A stretch of DNA of 64,000 nt from Eledone cirrhosa (Eukaryota; Mollusca; Cephalopoda; Octopoda; Eledonidae): positions 9,692,450-9,756,449 of the forward strand of contig OZ024740.1 in assembly GCA_964016885.1 (NCBI GenBank), written 5' to 3'. Shown here piece after piece: positions 1 to 10,300 of the stretch. The notes under the pieces are model-generated. The model was given only the letters and a program-made list of their open reading frames with translations, made no database searches and was not told where the DNA came from. Within the stretch, counting starts at the first letter, position 1. The number at the start of each line of letters is the position of its first letter. The position numbers and the translations under genes are program-made.

Positions 1-125
1 AGGTTTTTCACCGGACTGAGAGAGGGGTGCTGGTGGTAGTCTTGTGGTTGATGTGACCACTGGTCATCTGGTTTAGGTTTGTCACCAGACAGAGAAAGGG
101 GTGCTGGAGGTAATCTTGTGGTTGG

Positions 126-665
126 TGTGACCACTGGTCATCTAGTCTAGCCTTGTCACCAGACTGAGAAAGGGGTGCTGGTGGTAGTCTTGTGGTTGAT
201 GTGACCTCTGGTCATCTGGTTTAGGTTTGTCACCAGACTGAGAGAGAGGTGCTAGTGGTAGTCTTGTGGTTGATGTGACCACTGGTCATCTGGTTTAGGT
301 TTTTCACCGGACTGAGAGTGGGGTGCTGGTGATAGTCTTGTGGTTGATGTGACCACTGGTCATCTGGTTTAGGCTTGTCACCAGACTGAGAGAGGGGTGC
401 TGGTGGTAGTCTTGTGGTTGATGTGACCACTGGTCATCTGGTTTTAGTTTTGTCACCAGACTGAGAGAGGGGTGCTGGTGGTAGTCTTGTGGTTGATGTG
501 ACCACTGGTCATCTGGTTTAGGTTTGTCACCAGAGTGAGAGTAGGGTGCTGGTGGTAGTCTTGTGGTTGATGTGACCACTGGTCATCTGGTTTAGGTTTT
601 TCACCGGACTGAGAGAGGGGTGCTGGTGGTAGTCTTGTGGTTGATGTGACCACTGGTCATCTGGT
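126..665 (+). repeat. Seven-monomer segment repeated at 2.2-2.74 kb
   Basis: From the ctagtctagcc joint near 145 to about 665 the variant order matches about 2199-2738 (offset 2073 bp), including a caccggactg unit with gagtggggtg, a 75-bp ggttttagttttg unit and a gagtgagagtaggg unit. The two then diverge: here the next units are caccatactg types, there acagagaaagg types. Bases 1-125 resemble 2666-2790, so a phase jump back by eight monomers lies near base 125-145. Confidence 0.75.
430..460 (+). repeat. 75-bp ggttttagttttg monomer joint (first of about ten)
   Basis: An extra T lengthens the joint between monomers. Copies recur near 2514, 6815, 7853, 16230, 17045, 18747, 20820, 25121 and 26159, confined to the left domain. 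A 74-bp relative without the net extra base is near 16303. Confidence 0.85.
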
Positions 666-1695
666 TTTGGCTTGTCACCATACTGAGAGAGGGGTGCTGG
701 TGGGTGTCTTGTGGTTGATGTGACCACTGGTCATCTGGTTTAGGTTTTTCACCAGACTGAGAGTAGGGTGCTGGTGGTAGTCTTGTGGTTGATGTGACCA
801 CTGGTCATCTAGTCTAGGTTTGTCACCAGACTGAGAGAGAGGTGCTGGTGGTAGTCTTGTGGTTGATGTGACCACTGGTCATCTGGTTTAGGCTTGTCAC
901 CAGACTGAGAGAGGGGTGCTGGTGGTAGTCTTGTGGTTGATGTGACCACTGGTCATCTGGTTTAGGCTTGTCACCAGACTGAGAGAGGTGTGCTGGTGGT
1001 AGTCTTGTGGTTGATGTGACCACTGGTCATCTGGTTTTGGCTTGTCACCATACTGAGAGAGGGGTGCTGGTGGGTGTCTTGTGGTTGATGTGACCACTGG
1101 TCATCTGGTTTAGGTTTTTCACCAGACTGAGAGTAGGGTGCTGGTGGTAGTCTTGTGGTTGATGTGACCACTGGTCATCTAGTCTAGGTTTGTCACCAGA
1201 CTGAGAGAGAGGTGCTGGTGGTAGTCTTGTGGTTGATGTGACCACTGGTCATCTGGTTTAGGCTTGTCACCAGACTGAGAGAGGGGTGCTGGTGGTAGTC
1301 TTGTGGTCGATGTGACCACTGGTCATCTGGTCTAGGTTTGTCACCAGACTGAGAGAGAGGTGCTGGTGGTAGTCTTGTGGTTGATGTGACCACTGGTCAT
1401 CTGGTTTAGGTTTTTCACAAGACTGAGAAAGGGGTGCTGGTGGTAGTCTTGTGGTTGATGTGACCACTGGTCATCTGGTTTAGGTTTTTCACCGGACTGA
1501 GAGAGGTGTGCTGGTGGTAGCCTTGTGGTTGATTTGACCACTGGTCATCTGGTTTAGGCTTGTCACCAGACTGAGAGAGAGGTGCTGATGGTAGTCGTCT
1601 AGTTGATGTGACCACTGGTCATCTGGTTAAGGTTTGTCACCAGACTGAGAGAGGGGTGCTGGCAGTAGTCTTGGGGTTGATGTGACCATTGGTCA

Positions 1696-2292
1696 TCTGG
1701 TTTAGGTTTGTCACCAGACAGAGAAAGGGGTGCTGGTGGTAGTCTTGTGGTTGATGTGACCACTGGTCATCTGGTTTAGGTTTGTCACCAGACAGAGAAA
1801 GGGGTGCTGGTGGTAGTCTTGTGGTTGATGTGACCACTGGTCATCTGGTTTAGGTTTGTCACCAGACAGTGAAAGGGGTGCTGGTGGTAGTATTGTGGTT
1901 GATGTGACCACTGGTCATCTGGTTTAGGTTTGTCACCAGACAGAGAAAGGGGTGCTGGTGATAGTCCTGTGGTTGATGTGACCACTGGTCATCTGGTTTA
2001 GGTTTGTCACCAGACTGAGAGAGAGGTGCTAGTGGTAGTCTTGCGGTTGATGTGACCTCTGGTCATCTGGTTTAGGTTTGTCACCAGACTGAGAGAGATG
2101 TGCTAGTGGTAGTCTTGTGGTTGATGTGACCACTGGTCATCTGGTTTAGGTTTGTCACCAGACATAGAAAGGGGTGCTGGTGGTAGTCTTGTGGTTGATG
2201 TGACCACTGGTCATCTAGTCTAGCCTTGTCACCAGACTGAGAAAGGGGTGCTGGTGGTAGTCTTGTGGTTGATGTGACCTCTGGTCATCTGG
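1696..2292 (+). repeat. Eight-monomer cassette of acagagaaagg/acagtgaaagg/acatagaaagg units
   Basis: This cassette has a fixed order: two acagagaaagg units, an acagtgaaagg unit, an acagagaaagg unit with tagtcctgtgg, two gtgctagtgg units, an acatagaaagg unit, and the ctagtctagcc joint. The same order recurs near 3.62, 9.03, 17.93, 20.00, 21.93, 27.34, 40.30 and 44.38 kb. It is the best landmark for following higher-order copies. Near 11.1, 12.1, 13.5, 29.4, 30.4 and 31.8 kb the same cassette lacks the two gtgctagtgg units. Confidence 0.85.
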
Positions 2293-4306
2293 TTTAGGTT
2301 TGTCACCAGACTGAGAGAGAGGTGCTAGTGGTAGTCTTGTGGTTGATGTGACCACTGGTCATCTGGTTTAGGTTTTTCACCGGACTGAGAGTGGGGTGCT
2401 GGTGATAGTCTTGTGGTTGATGTGACCACTGGTCATCTGGTTTAGGCTTGTCACCAGACTGAGAGAGGGGTGCTGGTGGTAGTCTTGTGGTTGATGTGAC
2501 CACTGGTCATCTGGTTTTAGTTTTGTCACCAGACTGAGAGAGGGGTGCTGGTGGTAGTCTTGTGGTTGATGTGACCACTGGTCATCTGGTTTAGGTTTGT
2601 CACCAGAGTGAGAGTAGGGTGCTGGTGGTAGTCTTGTGGTTGATGTGACCACTGGTCATCTGGTTTAGGTTTTTCACCGGACTGAGAGAGGGGTGCTGGT
2701 GGTAGTCTTGTGGTTGATGTGACCACTGGTCATCTGGTTTAGGTTTGTCACCAGACAGAGAAAGGGGTGCTGGAGGTAATCTTGTGGTTGGTGTGACCAC
2801 TGGTCATCTGGTTTAGGTTTGTCACCAGACAGAGAAAGGGGTGCTTGTGGTAGTATTGTGGTTGATGTGACCACTGGTTATCTGGTTTAGGTTTGTCACC
2901 AGACAGTGAAAGGGGTGCTGGTGGTAGTCTTGTGGTTGATGTGACCACTGGTCATCTGGTTCAGGTTTGTCACCAGACTGAGAAAGGGGTGCTGGTGGTA
3001 GTCTTGTGTTTGATGTGACCACTGTTCATCTGGTTTAGGTTTGTCACCAGACAGAGAAGGGGTGCTGGTGATAATCTTGTGGTTGATGTGACCACTGGTC
3101 ATCTGGTTTAGGCTTATCACCAGACTGAGAGAGGGGTGCTGGTGGTAGTCTTGTGGTTGATGTGACCACTGGTCATCTGGTTTAGGCTTGTCACCAGACT
3201 GAGAGAGGTGTGCTGGTGGTAGTCTTGTGGTTGATGTGACCACTGGTCATCTGGTTTAGGCTTGTCACCAGACTGAGAGAGGGGTGCTGGTGGTAGTCTT
3301 GTGGTTGATGTGACCATTGGTCATCTGGTTTAGGCTTGTCACCATACTGAGAGAGGGGTGCTGGTGGGTGTCTTTTGGTTGATGTGACCACTGGTCATCT
3401 GGTTTAGGTTTTTCACCAGACTGAGAGTAGGGTGCTGGTGGTAGTCTTGTGGTTGATGTGACCACTGGTCATCTAGTCTAGGTTTGTCACCAGACTGAGA
3501 GAGAGGTGCTGGTGGTAGTCTTGTGGTTGATATTACCACTGGTCATCTGGTTTAGGCTTGTCACCAGACTGAGAGAGGGGTGCTGGTGGTAGTCTTGTGG
3601 TCGATGTGACCACTGGTCATCTGGTTTAGGTTTGTCACCAGACAGAGAAAGGGGTGCTGGTGGTAGTCTTGTGGTTGATGTGACCACTGGTCATCTGGTT
3701 TAGGTTTGTCACCAGACAGAGAAAGGGGTGCTGGTGGTAGTCTTGTGGTTGATGTGACCACTGGTCATCTGGTTTAGGTTTGTCACCAGACAGTGAAAGG
3801 GGTGCTGGTGGTAGTATTGTGGTTGATGTGACCACTGGTCATCTGGTTTAGGTTTGTCACCAGACAGAGAAAGGGGTGCTGGTGATAGTCCTGTGGTTGA
3901 TGTGACCACTGGTCATCTGGTTTAGGTTTGTCACCAGACTGAGAGAGAGGTGCTAGTGGTAGTCTTGCGGTTGATGTGACCTCTGGTCATCTGGTTTAGG
4001 TTTGTCACCAGACTGAGAGAGATGTGCTAGTGGTAGTCTTGTGGTTGATGTGACCACTGGTCATCTGGTTTAGGTTTGTCACCAGACATAGAAAGGGGTG
4101 CTGGTGGTAGTCTTGTGGTTGATGTGACCACTGGTCATCTAGTCTAGCCTTGTCACCAGACTGAGAAAGGGGTGCTGGTGGTAGTCTTGTGGTTGATGTG
4201 ACCTCTGGTCATCTGGTTTAGATTTGTCACCAGACTGAGAGAGGGGTGCTGGTGGTAGTCTTGTGGTTGATGTGACCACTGGTCATCTGGTTTAGGTTTG
4301 TCACCA

Positions 4307-4329
4307 GACTGAGAGAGAGAGAGGGGTGC
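4307..4329 (+). repeat. GA-expanded 80-bp monomer (GA tract +6)
   Basis: The GA tract here is gagagagagagagg instead of gagagagg, lengthening the monomer to 80 bp. Matching +6 units occur near 12383, 13721, 22613, 30689, 32027 and 44985, always just after a gattttgtcacc- or gatttgtcacc-type neighbour in the same order, so they descend from one expansion copied by larger duplications. Confidence 0.9.
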
Positions 4330-4751
4330 TGGTGGTAGTCTTGTGGTTGATGTGACCTCTGGTCATCTGGTTTAGGCTTGTCACCAGACTGAGAGAGAGG
4401 TGCTGGAGGTAGTCGTGTGGTTGATGTGACCACTGGTCATCTGGTTTAGGCTTGTCACCAGACTGAGAGAGGAGTGCTGGGAGTAGTCTGGTGGTTGATG
4501 TGACCACTGGTCATCTGATTTAGGCTTGTCACCAGACTGAGAGAGGAGTGCTGGGAGTAGTCTGGTGGTTGATGTGACCACTGGTCATCTGGTCTAGGCT
4601 TGTCACCAGACTGAGAGAGAGGTGCTGGTGGTAGTCTTGTGGTTGATGTGACCACTGGTCATCTGGTTTAAGCTTGTCACCAGACTGAGAGTGGGGTGCT
4701 GGTGGTAGTCTTGTGGTTGATGTGACCACTGGTCATCTGGTTTAGGCTTGT

Positions 4752-4778
4752 CACCAGACTGAGAGAGGGGTGCTGGTG
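4752..4778 (+). other. Potential hairpin within the monomer (example)
   Basis: CACCAG at 4752-4757 is the exact complement of CTGGTG at 4773-4778, with a 15-base GA/G-rich loop between. In RNA two G-U pairs and one more U-A pair could lengthen the stem. A competing six-base stem joins TCTGGT near the monomer end to ACCAGA at the start of the next unit, with an 11-base loop. The variants I looked at (for example caccatactg monomers) do not show compensating changes, so selection for pairing is not supported. Confidence 0.4.
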
Positions 4779-4796
4779 GTAGTCTTGTGGTTGATG

Positions 4797-4809
4797 TGAC
4801 CACTGGTCA
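4797..4809. other. 13-bp palindrome TGACCACTGGTCA, one per monomer (example)
   Basis: TGACCA and TGGTCA are exact reverse complements around a single central C. The element recurs in nearly every monomer, so there are several hundred copies at 74-bp spacing. Common variants alter the left arm or centre (TGACCTCTGGTCA, TGACTACTGGTCA, TGATCTCTGGTCA, TGACCATTGGTCA). It could be a binding site for a dimeric protein or simply part of the unit. The TGACCT variant arm is the complement of AGGTCA, the nuclear-receptor half-site, but that resemblance is short and function is not shown. Confidence 0.6.
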
Positions 4810-5560
4810 TCTGGTTTAGGCTTGTCACCAGACTGAGAGAGGGGTGCTGGTGGTAGTCTTGTGGTTGATGTGACCACTGGTCATCTGGTTTAGGCTTGTC
4901 ACCAGACTGAGAGAGGGGTGCTGGTGGTAGTCGTGTGGTTGATGTGACCACTGGTCATCTGGTTTAGTCTTGTCACCAGACTGAGAGAGAGGTGCTGGTG
5001 GTAGTCTTGCGGTTGATGTGACCACTGGTCATCTGGTTTAGGCTTGTCACCAGACTGAGAGAGAGGTATTTGTGGTAGTCTTGTGGTTGATGTGACCACT
5101 GGTCATCTGGTTTAGGCTTGTCACCAGACTGAGAGAGAGGTGCTGGTGGTAGTCGTGTGGTTGATGTGACCACTGGTCATCTGGTTTAGGCTTGTCACCA
5201 GACTGAGAGAGGGGTGCTGGTGATAGTCTTGTGGTTGATGTGACCACTGGTCATCTGGTTTAGGCTTGTCACCAGACTGAGAGAGAGGTGCTGGTGGTAG
5301 TCGTGTGGTTGATGTGACTACTGGTCATCTAGTCTAGGTTTGTCACCAGACTGAGAGAGAGGTGCTGGTGGTAGTCGTGTGGTTGATGTGATCTCTGGTC
5401 ATCTGGTTTAGGCTTGTCACCAGACTGAGAGAGGGGTGCTGGTGGTAGTCTTGCGGTTGATGTGACCACTGGTCATCTAGTCTAGGTTTGTCACCAGACT
5501 GAGAGAGAGGTGCTGGTGGTAGTCTTGCGGTTGATGTGACCACTGGTCATCTGGTTTAGG

Positions 5561-5575
5561 TATGTTTACCAGACT
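5561..5575 (+). repeat. 75-bp tatgtttacc monomer joint (first of about 16)
   Basis: The joint reads ggtatgtttaccagac in place of ggtttgtcaccagac, adding one base. Further copies begin near 14604, 15124, 23867, 32837, 33355, 43419, 46682, 50011, 51566, 53417, 54750, 58754, 62527, 62676 and 62825. Most follow a tcttgcggttg unit and precede a ggttgtagtc unit and caccatactg units, giving a second useful landmark cassette. Confidence 0.9.
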
Positions 5576-7339
5576 GAGAGAGGGGTGCTGGTTGTAGTCT
5601 TGTGGTTGATGTGACCACTGGTCATCTGGTTTAGGTTTGTCACCATACTGAGAGAGGGGTGCTTGTGGTAGTCTTGTGGTTGATGTGACCACTGGTCATC
5701 TGGTTTAGGTTTGTCACCATACTGAGAGAGGGGTGCTGGTGGTAGTCTTGTGGTTGATGTGACCACTGGTCAACTGGTTTAGGTTTGTCACCAGACTGAG
5801 AAAGGGGTGCTGGTGATAGTCTTGTGGTTGATGTGACCACTGGTCATCTGGTTTAGGTTTGTCACCAGACTGAGAAAGGGGTGCTGGTGGTAGTCTTGTG
5901 GTTGACGTGACCACTGGTCATCTGGTTTAGGCTTGTCACCAGACTGAGAGAGAAGTGCTGGTGGTAGTCTTGTGGTTGATGTGACCACTGGTCATCTGGT
6001 TTAGGCTTGTCACCAGACTGAGAGAGAGGTGCTGGTGGTAGTCTTGTGGTTGATGTGACCACTGGTCATCTGGTTTAGGCTTGTCACCAGAGTGAGAAAG
6101 GGGTGCTGGTGGTAGTCTTGTGGTTGATGTGACCACTGGTCATCTGGTTTAAGCTTGTCACCAGACTGAGAGAGGGGTGCTGGTGGTAGTCTTTTGGTTG
6201 ATGTGACCACTGGTCATCTGGTCTAGGCTTGTCACCAGACTGAGAGAGAGGTGCTGGTGGTAGTCTTGTGGTTGATGTGACCACTGGTCATCTGGTTTAG
6301 GCTTGTCACCAGACTGAGAGAGAAGTGCTGGTGGTAGTCTTGTGGTTGATGTGACCACTGGTCATCTGGTTTAGGCTTGTCACCAGACTGAGAGAGAGGT
6401 GCTGGTGGTAGTCTTGTGGTTGATGTGACCACTGGTCATATGGTCTAGGCTTGTCACCTGACTGAGAAAGGGATGCTGGTGGTAGTCTTGTGGTTGATGT
6501 GACCACTGGTCATCTAGTATAGGTTTGTCACCAAACTGAGAGAGAGGTGCTGGTGGTAGTCGTGTGGTTGATGTGACCACTGGTCATCTGGTTTAGGTTT
6601 GTCACCATACTGAGAGAGGGGTGCTGGTGGTAGTCGTGTGGTTGATGTAACCACTGGTCATCTGGTTTAGGTTTTTCACCGGATTGAGAGTGGGGTGCTG
6701 GTGATAGTCTTGTGGTTGATGTGACCACTGGTCATCTGCTTTAGGCTTGTCACCAGACTGAGAGAGGGGTGCTGGTGGTAGTCTTGTGGTTGATGTGACC
6801 ACTGGTCATCTGGTTTTAGTTTTGTCACCAGACTGAGAGAGGGGTGCTGGTGGTAGTCTTGTGGTTGATGTGACCTCTGGTCATCTGGTTTAGGCTTGTC
6901 ACAAGACTGACTGAGATGTGCTGGTGGTAGTCTTGTGGTTGATGTGACCACTGGTCATCTGGTTTAGGTTTTTCACCAAACTGAGAGTGGGGTGCTGGTG
7001 ATAGTCTTGTTGTGGATGTGACCACTGGTCATCAGGTTTAGGTTTTTCACCAGGCTGAGAGTGGGGTGATGGTGATAGTCTTGTGGTTGATGTGACCACT
7101 GGTCATCTGGTTTAGGCTTGTCACCAGACTGAGAGAGGGGTGCTGGTGGTAGTCTTGTGGTTGATGTGACCACTGGTCATCTGGTTTAGGCTTGTCACCA
7201 GACTGAGAGATGGGTGCTGGTGGTTGTCTTGTGGTTGATGTGACCACTGGTCATCAGGTTTAGGTTTTTCACCAGGCTGAGAGTGGGGTGATGGTGATAG
7301 TCTTGTGGTTGATGTGACCACTGGTCATCTGGTTTAGGC

Positions 7340-7500
7340 TTGTCACCAGACTAAAGAGAGGGGTGCTGGTGGTAGTCTTGTGGTTGATGTGACCACTGGT
7401 CATCTGGTTTAGGCTTGTCACCAGACTAAAGAGAGGGGTGCTGGTGGTAGTCTTGTGGTTGATGTGACCACTGGTCATCTGGTTTAGGTTTGTCACCAGA
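7340..7500 (+). repeat. Two consecutive 75-bp gactaaagagag monomers
   Basis: Units near 7350 and 7424 both read gactaaagagagg, one base longer than gactgagagagg. The only other pair is near 25656 and 25730, the copy-B counterpart. The adjacent identical rare units suggest a single-monomer tandem duplication. Confidence 0.85.
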
Positions 7501-10300
7501 CTGAGAAAGGGGTGCTGGTGGTAGTCTTGTGGTTGATGGTACCACTGGTCATCTGGTTTAGGCTTGTCGCCAGACTGAGAGAGGGGTGCTGGTGGTAGTC
7601 TTGTGGTTGATGTGACCACTGGTCATCTGGTCTAGGTTTGTCACCAGACTGAGAGAGAGGTGCTGGTGGTAGTCTTGTGGTTGATGTGACCACTGGTCGT
7701 CTGGTTTAGGTTTTTCACCAGACTGAGAAAGGGGTGCTGGTGATAGTCTTGTGGTTGATGTGACCACTGGTCATCTGGTTTAGGCTTGTCACCAGACTGA
7801 GAGAGGGGTGCTGGTGGTAGTGTTGTGGTTGATGTGACCACTGGTCATCTGGTTTTAGTTTTGTCTCCAGACTGAGAGAGGGGTGCTGGTGGTAGTCTTG
7901 TGGTTGATGTGACCACTGGTCATCTGGTTTAGGCTTGTCACCAGACTGAGAGAGGGGTGCTGGTGGTAGTCTTGTGGTTGATGTGACCACTGGTCATCTA
8001 GTTTAGGCTTGTCACCAGACTGAGAGAGGTGTGCTGGTGGTAGTCTTGTGGTTGATGTGACCACTGGTCATCTGGTTTTGGCTTGTCACCATACTGAGAG
8101 AGGGGTGCTGGTGGGTGTCTTGTGGTTGATGTGACCACTGGTCATCTGGTTTAGGTTTTTCACCAGACTGAGAGTAGGGTGCTGGTGGTAGTCTTGTGGT
8201 TGATGTGACCACTGGTCATCTAGTCTAGGTTTGTCACCAGACTGAGAGAGAGGTGCTGGTGGTAGTCTTGTGGTTGATGTGACCACTGGTCATCTGGTTT
8301 AGGCTTGTCACCAGACTGAGAGAGGGGTGCTGGTGGTAGTCTTGTGGTCGATGTGACCACTGGTCATCTGGTCTAGGTTTGTCACCAGACTGAGAGAGAG
8401 GTGCTGGTGGTAGTCTTGTGGTTGATGTGACCACTGCTCATCTGGTTTAGGTTTTTCACCAGACTGAGAAAGGGGTGCTGGTGGTAGTCTTGTGGTTGAT
8501 GTGACCACTGGTCATCTGGTTTAGGTTTTTCACCGGACTGAGAGAGGTGTGCTGGTGGTAGCCTTGTGGTTGATTTGACCACTGGTCATCTGGTTTAGGC
8601 TTGTCACCAGACTGAGAGAGAGGTGCTGATGGTAGTCGTCTAGTTGATGTGACCACTGGTCATCTGGTTAAGGTTTGTCACCAGACTGAGAGAGGGGTGC
8701 TGGCAGTAGTCTTGGGGTTGATGTGACCATTGGTCATCTGGTTTAGGTTTGTCACCAGACTGAGAAAGGGGTTCTGGTGGTAGTCTTGTGGTTGATCTGA
8801 CCTCAGGTCATCTGGCTTAGGTTTGTCACCACACTGAGAAAGGGGTGCTGACGGTAGTCTTGTGGTTGATGTGACCTCTGGTCCTCTGGTTTAGGTTTGT
8901 CACCAGACTGAGAAAGGGGTGCTGGTGGTAGTCTTGTGGTTGATGTGACCACTGGTCATCTGGTTTAGGTTTGTCACCAGACAGAGAAAGGGGTGCTGGT
9001 GGTAGTCTTGTGGTTGATGTGACCACTGGTCATCTGGTTTAGGTTTGTCACCAGACAGAGAAAGGGGTGCTGGTGGTAGTCTTGTGGTTGATGTGACCAC
9101 TGGTCATCTGGTTTAGGTTTGTCACCAGACAGAGAAAGGGGTGCTGGTGGTAGTCTTGTGGTTGATGTGACCACTGGTCATCTGGTTTAGGTTTGTCACC
9201 AGACAGTGAAAGGGGTGCTGGTGGTAGTATTGTGGTTGATGTGACCACTGGTCATCTGGTTTAGGTTTGTCACCAGACAGAGGAAGGGGTGCTGGTGATA
9301 GTCCTGTGGTTGATGTGACCACTGGTCATCTGGTTTAGGTTTGTCACCAGACTGAGAGAGAGGTGCTAGTGGTAGTCTTGCGGTTGATGTGACCTCTGGT
9401 CATCTGGTTTAGGTTTGTCACCAGACTGAGAGAGATGTGCTAGTGGTAGTCTTGTGGTTGATGTGACCACTGGTCATCTGGTTTAGGTTTGTCACCAGAC
9501 ATAGAAAGGGGTGCTGGTGGTAGTCTTGTGGTTGATGTGACCACTGGTCATCTAGTCTAGCCTTGTCACCAGACTGAGAAAGGGGTGCTGGTGGTAGTCT
9601 TGTGGTTGATGTGACCTCTGGTCATCTGGTTTAGGTTTGTCACCAGACTGAGAGAGAGGTGCTAGTGGTAGACTTGTGGTTGATGTGACCACTGGTCATC
9701 TGGTTTAGGTTTTTCACCGGACTGAGAGTGGGGTGCTGGTGATAGTCTTGTGGTTGATGTGACCACTGGTCATCTGGTTTAGGTTTTTCACCGGACTGAG
9801 AGAGGGGTGCGGGTGGTAGTCTTGTGGTTGATGTGACCACTGGTCATCTGGTTTAGGTTTGTCACCAGACAGAGAAAGGGGTGCTGGAGGTAATCTTGTG
9901 GTTGATGTGACCACTGGTCATCTGGTTTAGGTTTGTCACCAGACAGAGAAAGGGGTGCTTGTGGTAGTATTGTGGTTGATGTGACCACTGGTCATCTGGT
10001 TTAGGTTTGTCACCAGACAGAGAAAGGGGTGCAGGTGGTAGTCTTGTGGTTGATGTGACCACTGGTTATCTGGTTTAGGTTTGTCACCAGACAGTGAAAG
10101 GGGTGCTGGCGGTAGTCTTGTGGTTGATGTGACCACTGGTCATCTGGTTCAGGTTTGTCACCAGACTGAGAAAGGGGTGCTGGTGGTAGTCTTGTGTTTG
10201 ATGTGACCACTGTTCATCTGGTTTAGGTTTGTCACCAGACAGAGAAGGGGTGCTGGTGATAGTCTTGTGGTTGATGTGACCACTGGTCATCTGGTTTAGG

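Larger units (their letters stand above)
4750..4823 (+). repeat. Representative consensus-like 74-bp monomer
   Basis: This copy matches the commonest base at nearly every position, and similar copies follow directly after it. It holds 27 G, 12 C, 12 A and 23 T. It has no CpG dinucleotide. From its first base: positions 3-8 (CACCAG) can pair with 24-29 (CTGGTG); 11-21 are the GA-to-G tract; 48-60 are the perfect odd palindrome TGACCACTGGTCA; 61-66 (TCTGGT) can pair with ACCAGA at 4-9 of the next monomer. The phase, starting at gtcacc, is my arbitrary choice. Confidence 0.95.

Noticed and set aside
4752..4778. Structured non-coding RNA gene in each monomer
   Set aside because: The possible stems are six bases long, compete with each other, and variant monomers lack compensating changes; no promoter or terminator is visible.
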